A stretch of DNA of 64,000 nt, from assembly GCF_900104925.1 (NCBI RefSeq), contig NZ_LT629735.1, positions 3,579,001 to 3,643,000 on the forward strand, in the 5' to 3' direction. The position numbers were made by a program, and so were the translations under genes. The notes beneath the pieces were generated by a model. The model was not told where the DNA came from. It saw nothing but the letters and a program-made list of their open reading frames with translations, and ran no database searches. The stretch comes from Opitutus sp. GAS368. GTDB lineage: Bacteria > Verrucomicrobiota > Verrucomicrobiia > Opitutales > Opitutaceae. Shown here in pieces: positions 18,721 through 30,512 of the stretch. The number at the start of each line of letters is the position of its first letter. Position 1 is the first letter of the stretch.

Positions 18721-20496
18721 CTTGGCCGCGCCGGCCGGAGGCAGGGAGGCGAGCAGCTGCTCCAGCCGGGCTTTCCCGGCGGCGTCGGTCCCAAGGGCGA
18801 GGCCGGCCTGCGCGACCTTGGCGGCCGTGGGGCTGTCGCCGGCGCGGTGGTAGATCTCCGCGAGTGCATAGTAGAGCGCGGCGTCGCGCGGAAACAGCTT
18901 CACGCCTTCCATCAGGACGGCGAGGTGGTCCTTGGGCGGAAGGCTGACGCAGGCCAGCCAGGTCTCGCCGGCGGTTTCATAGGTTTCCGGGAGCGGCGGA
19001 CCCAGCCGCCGGGCGGGCATGAGGGCCTCGAGGACGCTGTTGATCTGGGGAGCATCCAGCCGCCCGCCAGCCGCCGCGGGCCTGGCCTTGGCCGCCGCGA
19101 GGCGCAGGCGCGCCAGCTCGACATAGGCGGCGGGGCGGCGGACACCCGCCTTCACCGCCGCTTCCAGCGCGGCGCGGGCCCGGTCGTTTTCCCCGGCCTG
19201 GCTTGCCGCCACGCCGTAGGCCGCGAGGAAGGCCGGTTCGCGGGCTCCGCGGGCATAGCTGCCGGTGTAGGTGGCGAGCGCGTCGTTGGCGCGGCCGGCC
19301 AGGCGCTGGGCGTCGCCCTTGATGCGACCGACCTCGGCATCGGTCGCCTCGCGCATGACGATGGGGCCGCCGCCGAGCGGAGGTGCGCCGGCCTTGAGCG
19401 TGTAGGTGGTGGAGGTGTGGTTGGTGAAATCGATGTAGCCGCGCAGCTCGTTCAGCATTTGCTTGTAGCTCATCTTGAAGCACTCCCTGAACAACGCCTC
19501 GCTGACGGGTTCCTTGGCCAGCCGCTGCGTGAAATTCGTGTAGGCCTCCTTGAAGCGGCCGTTCTCGCCGAAGAGGCAGAGGTGCACGAAGGCGTAGGCC
19601 TGCTTGGCCCAGCGATTGTTGCCCAGGGGATTCCTGGCCTCGTTGGAATCGGCGGTTATCGCAAAGAACTGGTCCAGGGGAATCAGGGCGCGGCGCTGCA
19701 GCGCGACGTTGAAGGGGCGGTCGCCAACCGAGGTCAGCGCCGGGACGTCCTCGGCCGCAGAGCCGTCATCGGGGGCCGCGCCATCGGGGATCGCGGCGGG
19801 TTGCGCGGGTTGGTAGGCGCTGGAATCGACCCGGCCGAAGATGATCCATTTCGGCGTGAACTCCATGGCCATGACGATTTGCGCCATGCCTTCCTGCACC
19901 CAGGCGGGGGGAGGAACGTCGCCCTGGCTGAGCAGGTAGCGGACATATTCGCGGTAGAGTTGCTTGTAGGGGTCGACCTCGAAGTTGGTGGTGGAGTTGC
20001 CGGCGTCATCGGTCTGTCCGTTCAGCGTGATGACCGAGGCCTGCAAATCGACGATGATGGTGGCCTGCTCGCGGTTGCGCAGAAACAAGCTGGTGGAGCC
20101 GGTGTCGGCGGAAGCGTCGGCGGGGGCGGCAAAGTCGGAAAATTTGTTCCGTCGGCCGCACAGGATGAGGGTGCGGGCCGGCGCACCGGCGCGCTGGGGC
20201 TGCGGCCAGACCACCTCCAGGGCCTGTTGGAAAATCTGAAAATCGCGCAGCAGGCGCTTGCTCGCGCCCTCGGCGGCGTTGGACAGCACCTCGGTGCCGT
20301 CTTCCAGCCGGACGTATTGCCAGGATTCGGGCGGTGGCGGGAGGCGCACGTCGGTGACCGACACATCCGGCAGCTTGACGACTTCGCCCGCGGTTTCGGG
20401 GCTGGCCGACGGGGCGGAAAGCGCGAGCCCGGACAGGGCAAGTGAAACAACCGCCAATGGGCCACAGAGCCCGGAACCGAGGAAGGGGAAGCGCAT
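18718..20496 (-). CDS. Secreted protein with TPR-like repeats and a degenerate HExxH protease motif
   Basis: 592 residues with an N-terminal signal peptide (hydrophobic 9-28, SAPSASP cleavage region). The middle resembles peptidase-MA/DUF1570-type gluzincins: PYKQLYREYVRYLLSQ at 176-191 is followed by PPPAWVQEGMAQIV at 195-208, which is the spacing of HExxH plus the downstream WxxEG glutamate motif. However, the two zinc histidines are replaced (Tyr/Arg-Glu-Tyr-Val-Arg), so it is unlikely to bind catalytic zinc. The C-terminal 250 residues are Ala-rich helical repeats of TPR/SEL1 type (YALAEIYHRAGDSPTAAKVA). Probably periplasmic; function unknown. Confidence 0.8.
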   Translation of the reverse strand: MRFPFLGSGLCGPLAVVSLALSGLALSAPSASPETAGEVVKLPDVSVTDVRLPPPPESWQYVRLEDGTEVLSNAAEGASKRLLRDFQIFQQALEVVWPQPQRAGAPARTLILCGRRNKFSDFAAPADASADTGSTSLFLRNREQATIIVDLQASVITLNGQTDDAGNSTTNFEVDPYKQLYREYVRYLLSQGDVPPPAWVQEGMAQIVMAMEFTPKWIIFGRVDSSAYQPAQPAAIPDGAAPDDGSAAEDVPALTSVGDRPFNVALQRRALIPLDQFFAITADSNEARNPLGNNRWAKQAYAFVHLCLFGENGRFKEAYTNFTQRLAKEPVSEALFRECFKMSYKQMLNELRGYIDFTNHTSTTYTLKAGAPPLGGGPIVMREATDAEVGRIKGDAQRLAGRANDALATYTGSYARGAREPAFLAAYGVAASQAGENDRARAALEAAVKAGVRRPAAYVELARLRLAAAKARPAAAGGRLDAPQINSVLEALMPARRLGPPLPETYETAGETWLACVSLPPKDHLAVLMEGVKLFPRDAALYYALAEIYHRAGDSPTAAKVAQAGLALGTDAAGKARLEQLLASLPPAGAAK

Positions 20497-20683
20497 GGGG
20501 TAAAAAGACTGACTGCAGAGTCAAAGACTGGCCGGCGCCGCGGCGGTAGCCAGCGGGTCCGAAGTCATATCGATAAATTGGCGCGGGCGATGGACAACTC
20601 CTCTTTCGAGGGATGGAAGGTTGTCTGGCGGCCGGCGGCTGGTGTCGGGCGAGTGGGAGAGTTACGCTCAGACCACCGAAGTC

Positions 20684-22405
20684 TCATCCGCGGCCGTAGG
20701 GCGGGGCGGTCCGGCCCCTGCCGGGAGTCAGGCCGTCGGAACCCATTTCCTTGATGAGGCTGGTGAAATAGGGGATGAGCTGTTTCTTGCGGCTGACCAC
20801 GCCGGGCAGGTCGAAGATCTCGTCCTGCTCCACATGCGAGTAAGAAATGCGGCGGATCAGCTCGGGGTCGCCCTTGACCAGCATGAGGGAATTCTGGGTG
20901 TTGATGTCGGTGACGAGCAGGGCGGCAAACGCGAGTTTCTCCGCGGTGCGCACGTCGGCCAGTGCGCCGGCCAGGACCTTGGCGTGCTGCCAGAAGTTGT
21001 CGAAGCCGAGTTCCTCGACCTGCGAGACGGCGAAGCGCACGCCCTCCTCGTCGTAGACCTTGAAGTCGGAGCGGACGACCTTGTCGGGCGGGCTGGCCAG
21101 GATGACCGAGCCGGAGCTGAAGATGAGCTGGGCGAGTTCCTGGGCCTTGAGGTCGGCGAGGGATTGGAGCCAGCTGAGCACCTCGGCATCCTTGGCGGTG
21201 GAGGTCGGGCTCTGGAGCAGCAGCGTGTCGGAGATGAGCCCGGCCATCATGATGCCCGCGAGGTTGGGCGTGGGGGTGAGCTGCTGGCGGCGGAAAAGGT
21301 CGGCGATGATGGTGCAGGTGGAGCCGACGGGCTCGTTGATGAACAGGATGGGCTGCGGGGTGGCCATCGGCCCGAGGCGGTGGTGGTCGATGATCTCGGT
21401 GATCGTAACCTCGTCGGCGCCGGGCACGGCCTGGGTCAGCTCGTTGTGGTCCACCAGCACGAGGCGGGTGGGCACGGGCTTGAGGAGGTCGCTCTTCGTG
21501 AGGATGCCCAGCAACGTGCCGTCCTCGCTGGTCACCATCATGGCGTTCGGCCCGCCTTGGGCGAATTTCCGGCGGACCTCGGTGATGCGGCTGTCGGGAT
21601 TGAGCATGGCGAACTCGCGGTCGGCCAGCTGCTCGATCGTGGAAGCGGTGCGGACGAACCAGGCGGTGGTCGCCGTGTCGTGCTGGCTGACGAGGATGCT
21701 GACACCATGGGTCTTCGCCAGGGTGACGATCGAGGGATCGACCGGCAGATTGCCGCTGACGATGATCGCGCGGATGCCGAGCTCGATGGCGCGCTGCTGG
21801 ATGTCGCGCCGGTCGCCAACGATGATGATGGAGCGGCCGGGCGGGATGTGGTCCTTCTCGGAGATTTTCCAGAACGTGCCCACGTCCATCGCGCCGATGC
21901 GCACAAACAGTTCCTCGAGCCGGTCGCCCTCGACGAGGTGGAGCACGGAGGCGCCGAGTGACTGCACGATGCGGGCGAGGCTGGTGCGGACCTGGCGCAG
22001 GGCGCGCGGTTCGTCGAGGCGGGGAATGAAGAAGTGCCCCAGCTGGGTCAGGGCGATGGTGCCGGTCGCCCGGTTGTCGGAGGACACGATCGGCAGGACG
22101 CTCAGCTGGTGCCGGTCGATCAGCCGCAAGGCCTCGGCGCAAGTGGTTCCCAGGCTGACGGCGATGGGGTTGACCGTCATGAGGTCGTGGACGCGGGGGG
22201 AGACGTCGCTCAGGTAAAGCGGCAGCGGGGTGCGGAAGCGCTCGAGGATCGCGTCGATGCGGGCGTTGGAATTGCCGCAGCGGGCGGCGACATAGCCCGT
22301 TTCGCCGCGCGCCTCCTTGAAGGCGGCATAGGCGATGGCCGAGCAGATCGAGTCGGCGTCGGGATTCTTGTGACCGATGACAAAAGTGGGCGTGGCGGAG
22401 GCCAT
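20684..22405 (-). CDS. ppaC: Family II inorganic pyrophosphatase with CBS and DRTGG regulatory domains
   Basis: Hydrolyses pyrophosphate in the cytoplasm; the CBS/DRTGG insert is known in related enzymes to bind adenine nucleotides and tune activity. 573 residues. DHH-type catalytic motifs: FVIGHKNPDADSICSAIAYA (8-27), VLVDHNELTQ (about 316), EIIDHHRLG (about 339), and SDTLLLQSPT. Between residues about 70 and 310 lie a CBS domain (LMTVNPIAVSLGTT), a DRTGG domain (IIIVGDRRDIQQRAIELG) and a second CBS (GPNAMMVTSEDGTLLGILTKSDLL). C-terminal DHHA2 domain ends with SRKKQLIPYF. Stands alone between repeats. Confidence 0.92.
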   Translation of the reverse strand: MASATPTFVIGHKNPDADSICSAIAYAAFKEARGETGYVAARCGNSNARIDAILERFRTPLPLYLSDVSPRVHDLMTVNPIAVSLGTTCAEALRLIDRHQLSVLPIVSSDNRATGTIALTQLGHFFIPRLDEPRALRQVRTSLARIVQSLGASVLHLVEGDRLEELFVRIGAMDVGTFWKISEKDHIPPGRSIIIVGDRRDIQQRAIELGIRAIIVSGNLPVDPSIVTLAKTHGVSILVSQHDTATTAWFVRTASTIEQLADREFAMLNPDSRITEVRRKFAQGGPNAMMVTSEDGTLLGILTKSDLLKPVPTRLVLVDHNELTQAVPGADEVTITEIIDHHRLGPMATPQPILFINEPVGSTCTIIADLFRRQQLTPTPNLAGIMMAGLISDTLLLQSPTSTAKDAEVLSWLQSLADLKAQELAQLIFSSGSVILASPPDKVVRSDFKVYDEEGVRFAVSQVEELGFDNFWQHAKVLAGALADVRTAEKLAFAALLVTDINTQNSLMLVKGDPELIRRISYSHVEQDEIFDLPGVVSRKKQLIPYFTSLIKEMGSDGLTPGRGRTAPPYGRG

Positions 22406-22458
22406 GGTTTAGGTCGCGCAGCCTACGGCGCGGCGTGCGCCGAGGTGAAGCGCAATTA

Positions 22459-22520
22459 TGGAGCCACGGCGACCTCGCCGTGGGATATCGCAGCGGGGTC
22501 GCTGCGGCGCCAGAGCTCCA
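22459..22520. repeat. Composite palindromic repeat (ggagccacggcgacctcgccgtgg...gcagcggggtcgctgc)
   Basis: Two tandem hairpin cores with the same ordering as 5881-5940, 24277-24340 and 49726-49800; ends in gagctcca. Confidence 0.7.
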
Positions 22521-22528
22521 GATTCAGC

Positions 22529-23293
22529 TCAAGGAGCCTTCTCCGCCGGCGTGCCTGCCAGGCTGCCGATTCCCGCGGGCGGCGTGGCGTAGACGCGGGG
22601 ATTGATGGCCGCGTTGCTGTTGAAGGGCAGGGCCTGGAGGAGGGAGCTGCCCTTGCGGCCGTTGTTGAGCGTGAGCTGGGTGGCCGCCTCGGTGAGGTTG
22701 GGGTAGAACTGGATGTTGCCACCGAGAAAGGCGATGTGGCCGCCGGTGTCCTTGTAGGTGCCGGTGTCGGGGCTCCAGGTGCCGGTGGCGAGCAGGCCGC
22801 GGGTGAAGGCCACAGGGGTCGACGGCGGATCGCTCATCCGCAGGCCGCCGACGAACTCGAAGCTGAGGATGCGGTTGGTGACGAAGCTCGGGTCGAGCAC
22901 CGCGCGGTTGGACGGGCTGACGATGGCCACCGGGAAGGTGCCGTTGAAGGCCGGGTCGTTTTTCGCGAAATAGAAGGTCGGATCGGTCAGGATGCCGCGC
23001 TGGGCGAGGATGCCGGCCCAGAGGAACGGGCCCTGGCCGCCGGTGACGGGCGCGGGGCTTTGGGCGATGATCGCGGCGGGGTCGGGCAGGCGGTCGTTGT
23101 TGTCCGCGGCGTAGATCGTGGCGGCCTTGACGATCTCGCGCAGGTTGTTGGCGTCGACCGTGCGCTGGGCGGTTTCGCGGACCTTGCCGACGGTGGGGAA
23201 GATCAGGGCGGCGAGGATGCCGATGATGGCAATGACCGTGAGCAGCTCGATGAGTGTGAAGCCCTTTGGGTCGGAAGGAGGACGCGTTTTCAT
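22529..23293 (-). CDS. Type IV prepilin-like / type II secretion pseudopilin-like protein
   Basis: 254 residues from the ATG at 23293. The N-terminus is a textbook class III signal: [18 protein letters not shown], cleavage expected between Gly and Phe, then [19 protein letters not shown] as the pilin helix with Glu5. The globular part resembles the many single-copy DUF1559-free pseudopilins of Verrucomicrobia, with [20 protein letters not shown] following the helix. No other secretion or pilus gene is close, so the machine it serves is unknown. A longer in-frame start upstream would bury the signal and is rejected. Confidence 0.85.
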   Translation of the reverse strand: MKTRPPSDPKGFTLIELLTVIAIIGILAALIFPTVGKVRETAQRTVDANNLREIVKAATIYAADNNDRLPDPAAIIAQSPAPVTGGQGPFLWAGILAQRGILTDPTFYFAKNDPAFNGTFPVAIVSPSNRAVLDPSFVTNRILSFEFVGGLRMSDPPSTPVAFTRGLLATGTWSPDTGTYKDTGGHIAFLGGNIQFYPNLTEAATQLTLNNGRKGSSLLQALPFNSNAAINPRVYATPPAGIGSLAGTPAEKAP

Positions 23294-23408
23294 GATGATG
23301 CAAAAGGCGGCCCGCACCGGCACAGTGCATACCCCGAAGGAACGAACACAAGTCCATTCTCGTGACGGGGCTGGACAACCGCGGGGCCTTTGCTGGAATG
23401 TCGCCATC

Positions 23409-24275
23409 ATGGTCATTTATCTTGATGGCAAGTATGTCGATTCCGCCGAGGCGAAAGTCTCGGTCTTTGACCACGGCCTGCTTTACGGCGACGGCGTGTT
23501 CGAGGGCATCCGCATTTACGGCGGCAATGTCTACCGGCTCGACGACCACTTGGAGCGCCTCGAGATGTCCGCCAAGGCCATCATGCTCTCCGTCCCGCTC
23601 GATCGCGCCGCGATGTCCGAGGCGGTCTGCGAGACCTGCCGTAGGAACAATCTCAAGGACGGTTACATCCGTCTCGTCATCACGCGCGGCGTGGGCGACC
23701 TCGGCCTGGCCCCGTGGCTGTGCGAAAAGCCGTCGCTCTTCATCATCGCAAGCAAGATCTCCCTCTACCCGCAGGAATACTACGACAACGGCCTCGCCAT
23801 CGTCACCGTGCCGACGCGCCGGATCGCGCCGGATGCGCTGCCGTCGACGGTCAAGTCGCTCAATTACCTGAACAACATCCTGGCCAAGATCGAGGCCAAG
23901 CAGGCCGGCGCCCTCGAGGCCATCATGCTCAACCAGCAGGGCTACGTCGCCGAGTGCACCGCGGACAACATCTTCACCGTGTATAAGGGCGAGATCTTCA
24001 CGCCGGCCGCCTCGCAGGGCGCCCTCAAGGGCATCACCCGCGCCACCGTCTTCGACATCGCCAAGGAGCTCGCCATCCCGATGCGCGAGGCCGACCTGAC
24101 GCGCTACGACGTCTGGTGCGCCGACGAGTGCTTCCTGACGGGCACCGGCGCCGAGGTCATCCCCGTGGTGAAGCTCGATGGTCGCGTCATTGGCACCGGC
24201 AAGCCCGGCCCGGTCACCGACCGGGTGCGCGGCAGCTTCCGCCAGCGGGTGCTGGTCGAGGGCACCCGGACCTGA
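23409..24275 (+). CDS. ilvE: Branched-chain amino acid aminotransferase (class IV)
   Basis: Reversible transamination of Leu/Ile/Val with 2-oxoglutarate; PLP fold-type IV. 288 residues from the ATG at 23409 ([20 protein letters not shown]). Family motifs: [15 protein letters not shown] (about 19-33), the PLP-lysine segment [18 protein letters not shown] (about 153-170, Lys in VKSLNY), and [20 protein letters not shown] (about 174). The ACDEC-like C-terminal [12 protein letters not shown] is conserved. D-amino-acid aminotransferases share the fold, but the GIRIYGG and NxL features favour IlvE. Confidence 0.92.
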   Translation: MVIYLDGKYVDSAEAKVSVFDHGLLYGDGVFEGIRIYGGNVYRLDDHLERLEMSAKAIMLSVPLDRAAMSEAVCETCRRNNLKDGYIRLVITRGVGDLGLAPWLCEKPSLFIIASKISLYPQEYYDNGLAIVTVPTRRIAPDALPSTVKSLNYLNNILAKIEAKQAGALEAIMLNQQGYVAECTADNIFTVYKGEIFTPAASQGALKGITRATVFDIAKELAIPMREADLTRYDVWCADECFLTGTGAEVIPVVKLDGRVIGTGKPGPVTDRVRGSFRQRVLVEGTRT

Positions 24276-24276
24276 G

Positions 24277-24340
24277 GTCGCGGGCGAGGTCGCCCGCGCT
24301 CCATCCACCTTGGAGCCACGGCGACCCCGCCGTGGAATTC
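24277..24340. repeat. Composite palindromic repeat (gcgggcgaggtcgcccgc / ccacggcgaccccgccgtgg)
   Basis: Two tandem hairpin cores separated by ctccatccaccttggag, directly after the ilvE stop. Could terminate ilvE transcription, though no T-run follows. Confidence 0.7.
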
Positions 24341-24373
24341 CCCGCCTCCGCGCTTGCTTTGCGCGGGCGGCCT

Positions 24374-24389
24374 TGGCACACGTTTTGCA
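24374..24389 (+). promoter_or_regulatory. Sigma-54 (-24/-12) promoter of mcsA-mcsB-clpC
   Basis: TGGCAC at 24374-24379, a 5-nt spacer, and TTGCA at 24385-24389. The invariant GG (24375-24376) and GC (24387-24388) dinucleotides are exactly 12 bp apart, matching the RpoN consensus TGGCAC-N5-TTGCW in every fixed position. It would place the transcript start near 24400, about 64 nt before the mcsA ATG. No activator gene or obvious enhancer repeat is seen in the 100 bp upstream, which is mainly the palindromic repeat. Confidence 0.75.
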
Positions 24390-24463
24390 GGGAAGAAAGG
24401 GCCTGCGCCCGACGCATTTGCGTTTCCGGGGCGGGGCGTTATCCTCACGCTTAAATCACCTCC

Positions 24464-24979
24464 ATGGCCAACCCTCTCAAGTGCGACCTCTGTGCGAAGC
24501 CCGCCACCGTCCACCTCACGCAGATCGTCAACAGCAAGATACACAAAGTCGATCTGTGCGAGGCCTGTGCGCAGGCCAAGGGCGTGACTGACCCCAGCGG
24601 CTTCTCCCTGGCCGACCTGCTGCTCAAGGCCTCCCTCAATCCCGAGCCCGCCGGCGACACCAAGTGCGAGTCCTGCGGGTTCACCCAGCAGGATTTCAAG
24701 AAGACCGGCCGCTTCGGCTGCCCGGCCTGCTACAGCCACTTCAGCGCGTTGCTCGAGCCCATGCTCGACACCATGCACAAGGGCAGCACGCACACCGGCA
24801 AGGTCCCGCAGCGCGCCCTGGCCCGCAAATCCCTCTACGAGCGCCTCACCCAACTCGAAACCGAGCTCGACCAGGCCATCAAGGCCGAGCGTTATGAGGA
24901 TGCGGCGCGCTACCGTGATGAAATCTCCCAAGTCCGTTCGACGTCCGACCGCAAGGCCGGCGCGAAACATGAAGATTAA
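24464..24979 (+). CDS. mcsA: McsA-like zinc-finger/UVR-motif activator of protein arginine kinase
   Basis: Adaptor of the arginine-phosphorylation proteolysis system. 171 residues. Four CxxC pairs form two zinc modules: CDLCAKPATVHLTQIV and DLCEACAQA in the first 35 residues, then CESCGFTQQDFKKTGRFGCP and CYSHF near 67-92. The C-terminus ends with a UVR motif (LDQAIKAERYEDAARYRDEI, about 138-157). The order McsA-McsB-ClpC and an 11-bp overlap with mcsB confirm the assignment. CtsR, which heads the Bacillus operon, is absent. Confidence 0.93.
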   Translation: MANPLKCDLCAKPATVHLTQIVNSKIHKVDLCEACAQAKGVTDPSGFSLADLLLKASLNPEPAGDTKCESCGFTQQDFKKTGRFGCPACYSHFSALLEPMLDTMHKGSTHTGKVPQRALARKSLYERLTQLETELDQAIKAERYEDAARYRDEISQVRSTSDRKAGAKHED

Positions 24980-26051
24980 CGAACTCATCGAGTCCCACTC
25001 CGAGCTGACGGACACCGCCGCCAGCAAGAGTGCCGTCGTGCTCATGACGCGCATCCGCCTGGCGCGGAACCTCGCCGCGCAGCCGTTCCCCGGCTGGGCG
25101 AAGGACGCGCAAAAGCGCGAGATCCGCGACCAGTGCATGCAGGCCGTCGCCGCGCTGCCGCAGATGAAGCGCGGCCTCGCCATCCCGGTCGAGACCCTCG
25201 ACGAGCTGCAGAAGCAGATCCTGGTCGAGCGCCACCTCATCAGCCGCGAGCTCTGCCACGCCAAGTCCGGCTCGGGCATCGTCATCAGCAAGGACCAGTC
25301 CTGTGTCGTGATGGTGAACGAGGAGGACCACCTGCGCATCCAGGTTTTGCGCGCCGGCTTCCAGTTCAAGAAAGTCTGGGCGACGATCAACCAGCTCGAC
25401 ACCGACCTCGAGGAGCACATGGACTACGCCTTCTCGCCCAAGCTCGGCTACCTGTCGGCGTGCCCGACCAATCTCGGCACGGGCATCCGCGCCTCGGCCA
25501 TGATGCACCTGCCGGCGCTGGTCATCTCCAGCCAGATGGAAAAGGTCGTCCGCGCCGTCAACCAGCTCGGCATGGCCGTGCGCGGCCTGTTCGGCGAGGG
25601 CTCGGACGCGAGCGGCAGCATCTTCCAGATTTCCAACCAGACCACGCTCGGCGAGAGCGAGGAAGGCATCATCAAGCACCTGCACGGCGTCCTTACGACC
25701 ATCGTCGACCAGGAGCTCAACGCCCGCGAGAGACTGCTCGAGACCGACCCGAACAAGCTGTTCGACAAGATCGGTCGCGCCTTTGGCATCCTGCAGAACG
25801 GCTATCTCCTCAATTCCGGCGAGGCCATGAACCTGCTCTCGCTCATCCGGCTCGGCATCGACCTTGGCATCTTCCCCGACGCCCAGCGCGCCGTGGTGGA
25901 CCGCCTCTTCATCGAGTGCCAGCCCGGCCACGTGCAGCACGCGGCCAAGGGCGCCTTCGAGCCCAGCCAGCGCGACGTCCTGCGCGGCGAGCGCCTGCGC
26001 GCCGAATTTGCCAAAGTGACCGCTCCTGACTTCAGTCACGCCGCCAAGTAA
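24969..26051 (+). CDS. mcsB: Protein-arginine kinase McsB
   Basis: Phosphorylates arginines on damaged proteins, marking them for ClpC-ClpP; belongs to the ATP:guanido phosphotransferase fold. 360 residues from the ATG at 24969, which overlaps mcsA by 11 bp (translational coupling). Visible: VVLMTRIRLARNLAAQPFPG (about 20-39, nucleotide arginines), IVISKDQSCVVMVNEEDHLR (about 97-116), CPTNLGTGIRASAMMHLPAL, and LFGEGSDASGSIFQISNQTT (about 206-225). The catalytic Glu sits in NEEDH. Confidence 0.95.
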   Translation: MKINELIESHSELTDTAASKSAVVLMTRIRLARNLAAQPFPGWAKDAQKREIRDQCMQAVAALPQMKRGLAIPVETLDELQKQILVERHLISRELCHAKSGSGIVISKDQSCVVMVNEEDHLRIQVLRAGFQFKKVWATINQLDTDLEEHMDYAFSPKLGYLSACPTNLGTGIRASAMMHLPALVISSQMEKVVRAVNQLGMAVRGLFGEGSDASGSIFQISNQTTLGESEEGIIKHLHGVLTTIVDQELNARERLLETDPNKLFDKIGRAFGILQNGYLLNSGEAMNLLSLIRLGIDLGIFPDAQRAVVDRLFIECQPGHVQHAAKGAFEPSQRDVLRGERLRAEFAKVTAPDFSHAAK

Positions 26052-26072
26052 CCGCTTTACCAATACCACTCC

Positions 26073-28613
<2,541 letters not shown>

Positions 28614-28626
28614 GTTAGCCATTTCA

Positions 28627-28664
28627 CGCCGCCGGCGCCTTGCGTGCCGGCGGCGTTTTGTTTT
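28627..28664 (+). terminator. Rho-independent terminator of mcsA-mcsB-clpC
   Basis: CGCCGCCGGC (28627-28636) and GCCGGCGGCG (28646-28655), a perfect 10-bp stem with a 9-nt loop, then TTTTGTTTT. Lies 13 nt after the clpC stop. Confidence 0.92.
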
Positions 28665-28673
28665 GCTCCGGTG

Positions 28674-30473
28674 ATGCTGAAGCGACTCGCCCTTCTTGCG
28701 CTGTTGCTGGGAACGCGCGTCGCCTGGGCGCAGGAGGATGCGGTCATTCCCGCCGCGGAAATAGCCCGGGGGCCGTCGCCGGCGCGGATCACGACGCTGG
28801 TGAACCGGGCGGCGACGCAGGGCTGGGGCAGTGTGGTGCCGGCATTGCGCACCGCGGCCCGGCAGGCCTATGAGACCAATTCCGGCTACGTGCCGGCGTG
28901 GTATTACCTGTATCGCTGGGCCGAGATGCTGGCCACGCCCTACAACCAGGCGCTCACTGACTGGATCGCCGCGGTCGAGAAAGCGGGCGTGGCGCATCCG
29001 AACATGTCGTCGACCTACGCCTATCACCCCGGGGCGCTCTCGGCGCAGTTGTCGCGCGAAGCCCAGCTGGCGCTGTTGGGCAATGTGGCCCTGTCGGAGG
29101 AGTTCTTCACGCTGTTGTCGCCGGTCGATTGCCCGTGGGAGGTGCTGGCGATCCTCCAGAAGATCTACCAGCAGGACCCCGCGCTCTTTGCCGACTACGG
29201 CAGTCTGGCCCTGGCCATTGCGGTCGTCTACGACGTGCCGCCACCGCCCAACTGGCCGCACGGCCAGGTCAGTGCCACTGTGCTGCCGCGCAAGTTGCCG
29301 GCACCCGAGCAGGCGTTCGCCTACTGGGCGAAACTCGACCGGACCGGCGCCACGCTGCAGCATCTGCGCCGGCTGCCGGCCAGCGAACTCAAATTCCTCG
29401 TGGATATCGCGGTGCCCCTTAGTGAGCTCGACTGGGCGCGCCTGAACGTGCCGTCGGGGTTGGGCGACTTTGAAAAGGCCTACCTCATGGTCAAATACCG
29501 GAAGGACCGGCTGGAGCAGAATGTCGATGCCTGGCCGGGCGCGGATTACCGGCTGGCGAGCATCCTCGCGCAGGGTGGCATCTGCGTGGATCAGGCATTT
29601 TTCGCCAGCACGGCCGGCAAGGCGAAGGGGATCCCCACGATCATGTTTCTCGGTGCGGGGCTCGACGGGCGCCACGCCTGGTTCGGTTATCTCGACGGCA
29701 ACCAGCACTGGCAGCTGGATTGCGGGCGTTATGCCGAACAGAAATTCATCAGCGGCATCGCCTACGATCCGCAGACTTGGGGCAACATGAACGATCACGA
29801 ACTGCTTTTCATCACCGAGCGCTTCCGGGCGCTGCCGACCTACAAGCTCTCCGACATACACGCGGCCTTCGCCACGGAATACCTGTTCGCCGGCGAGCCG
29901 GCCCTGGCGCTCAAGGCGGCGCACGAGGCGGTCAACCGCGACCGGCGCAACCTGGCCGGCTGGAACGTGCTCCTCGAGGCGCAGGCCGCCGCCAGCCCCG
30001 ACCTGCGGGCCCGCGAGGCCATCCTGCGCGACGCCGTGCTGGCATTCCAGAAATACCCCGACCTGGAGATCGCGTTTTCCCGCCAGCTGGTGGAGGTGCT
30101 GCGACAGCGCGGGGAGACCAGTCTGGCGGCCTTTGAGGAGCAACGGCTGGGCACGAAATACCAGGCGACCCGGGGTGACCTCAGCATCGAGCAGGCGGCG
30201 GCCACGGTGGACCGCAGCATGAAGGCGGACGACGTGGCGACGCAGATCAAGGTCTACAACCGGGTGCTCGACACGGCCGGGCAGGGGCAGGCGATCGATT
30301 TCTATGACAAGGTGGTGGCGCCCTTTGTCCTGCACCTGGCCTCGGTCAACCAGGTGCCGGCGGCGCTCCAGTCCCTCGACCGGGCCCGGCGCACCCTGCG
30401 GGTGGAGGCCGGCAAACAGCTGGATCTGGAGATGGCGGACATGGCCGTCCGGCTGAAAACGGGACGGAAATAG
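28674..30473 (+). CDS. Secreted transglutaminase-like protein
   Basis: 599 residues from the ATG at 28674. Signal peptide at 1-19 (KRLALLALLLGTRVAWA). The centre has a papain/transglutaminase-like core: GGICVDQAFF with Cys304, GKAKGIPTIMFLGAGLDGRH with His334 in RHAWFGYL, and WQLDCGRY with Asp349; the order and spacing Cys-30-His-15-Asp is that of bacterial transglutaminase-like proteases. The C-terminal 230 residues are helical and TPR-like (SLAAFEEQRLGTKYQ). Probably periplasmic; may cut or cross-link proteins or peptides. The start sits 9 nt after the clpC terminator, so its own promoter is not obvious. Named by motif only. Confidence 0.75.
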   Translation: MLKRLALLALLLGTRVAWAQEDAVIPAAEIARGPSPARITTLVNRAATQGWGSVVPALRTAARQAYETNSGYVPAWYYLYRWAEMLATPYNQALTDWIAAVEKAGVAHPNMSSTYAYHPGALSAQLSREAQLALLGNVALSEEFFTLLSPVDCPWEVLAILQKIYQQDPALFADYGSLALAIAVVYDVPPPPNWPHGQVSATVLPRKLPAPEQAFAYWAKLDRTGATLQHLRRLPASELKFLVDIAVPLSELDWARLNVPSGLGDFEKAYLMVKYRKDRLEQNVDAWPGADYRLASILAQGGICVDQAFFASTAGKAKGIPTIMFLGAGLDGRHAWFGYLDGNQHWQLDCGRYAEQKFISGIAYDPQTWGNMNDHELLFITERFRALPTYKLSDIHAAFATEYLFAGEPALALKAAHEAVNRDRRNLAGWNVLLEAQAAASPDLRAREAILRDAVLAFQKYPDLEIAFSRQLVEVLRQRGETSLAAFEEQRLGTKYQATRGDLSIEQAAATVDRSMKADDVATQIKVYNRVLDTAGQGQAIDFYDKVVAPFVLHLASVNQVPAALQSLDRARRTLRVEAGKQLDLEMADMAVRLKTGRK

Positions 30474-30512
30474 GGCGCGAGAACAAGAAACCCCCTTGCC
30501 GGTTTCGGCCAT

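Noticed and set aside
22529-23416. Longer start for the pseudopilin gene
   Set aside because: It would put 41 residues before a prepilin leader whose cleavage site must be near the N-terminus.
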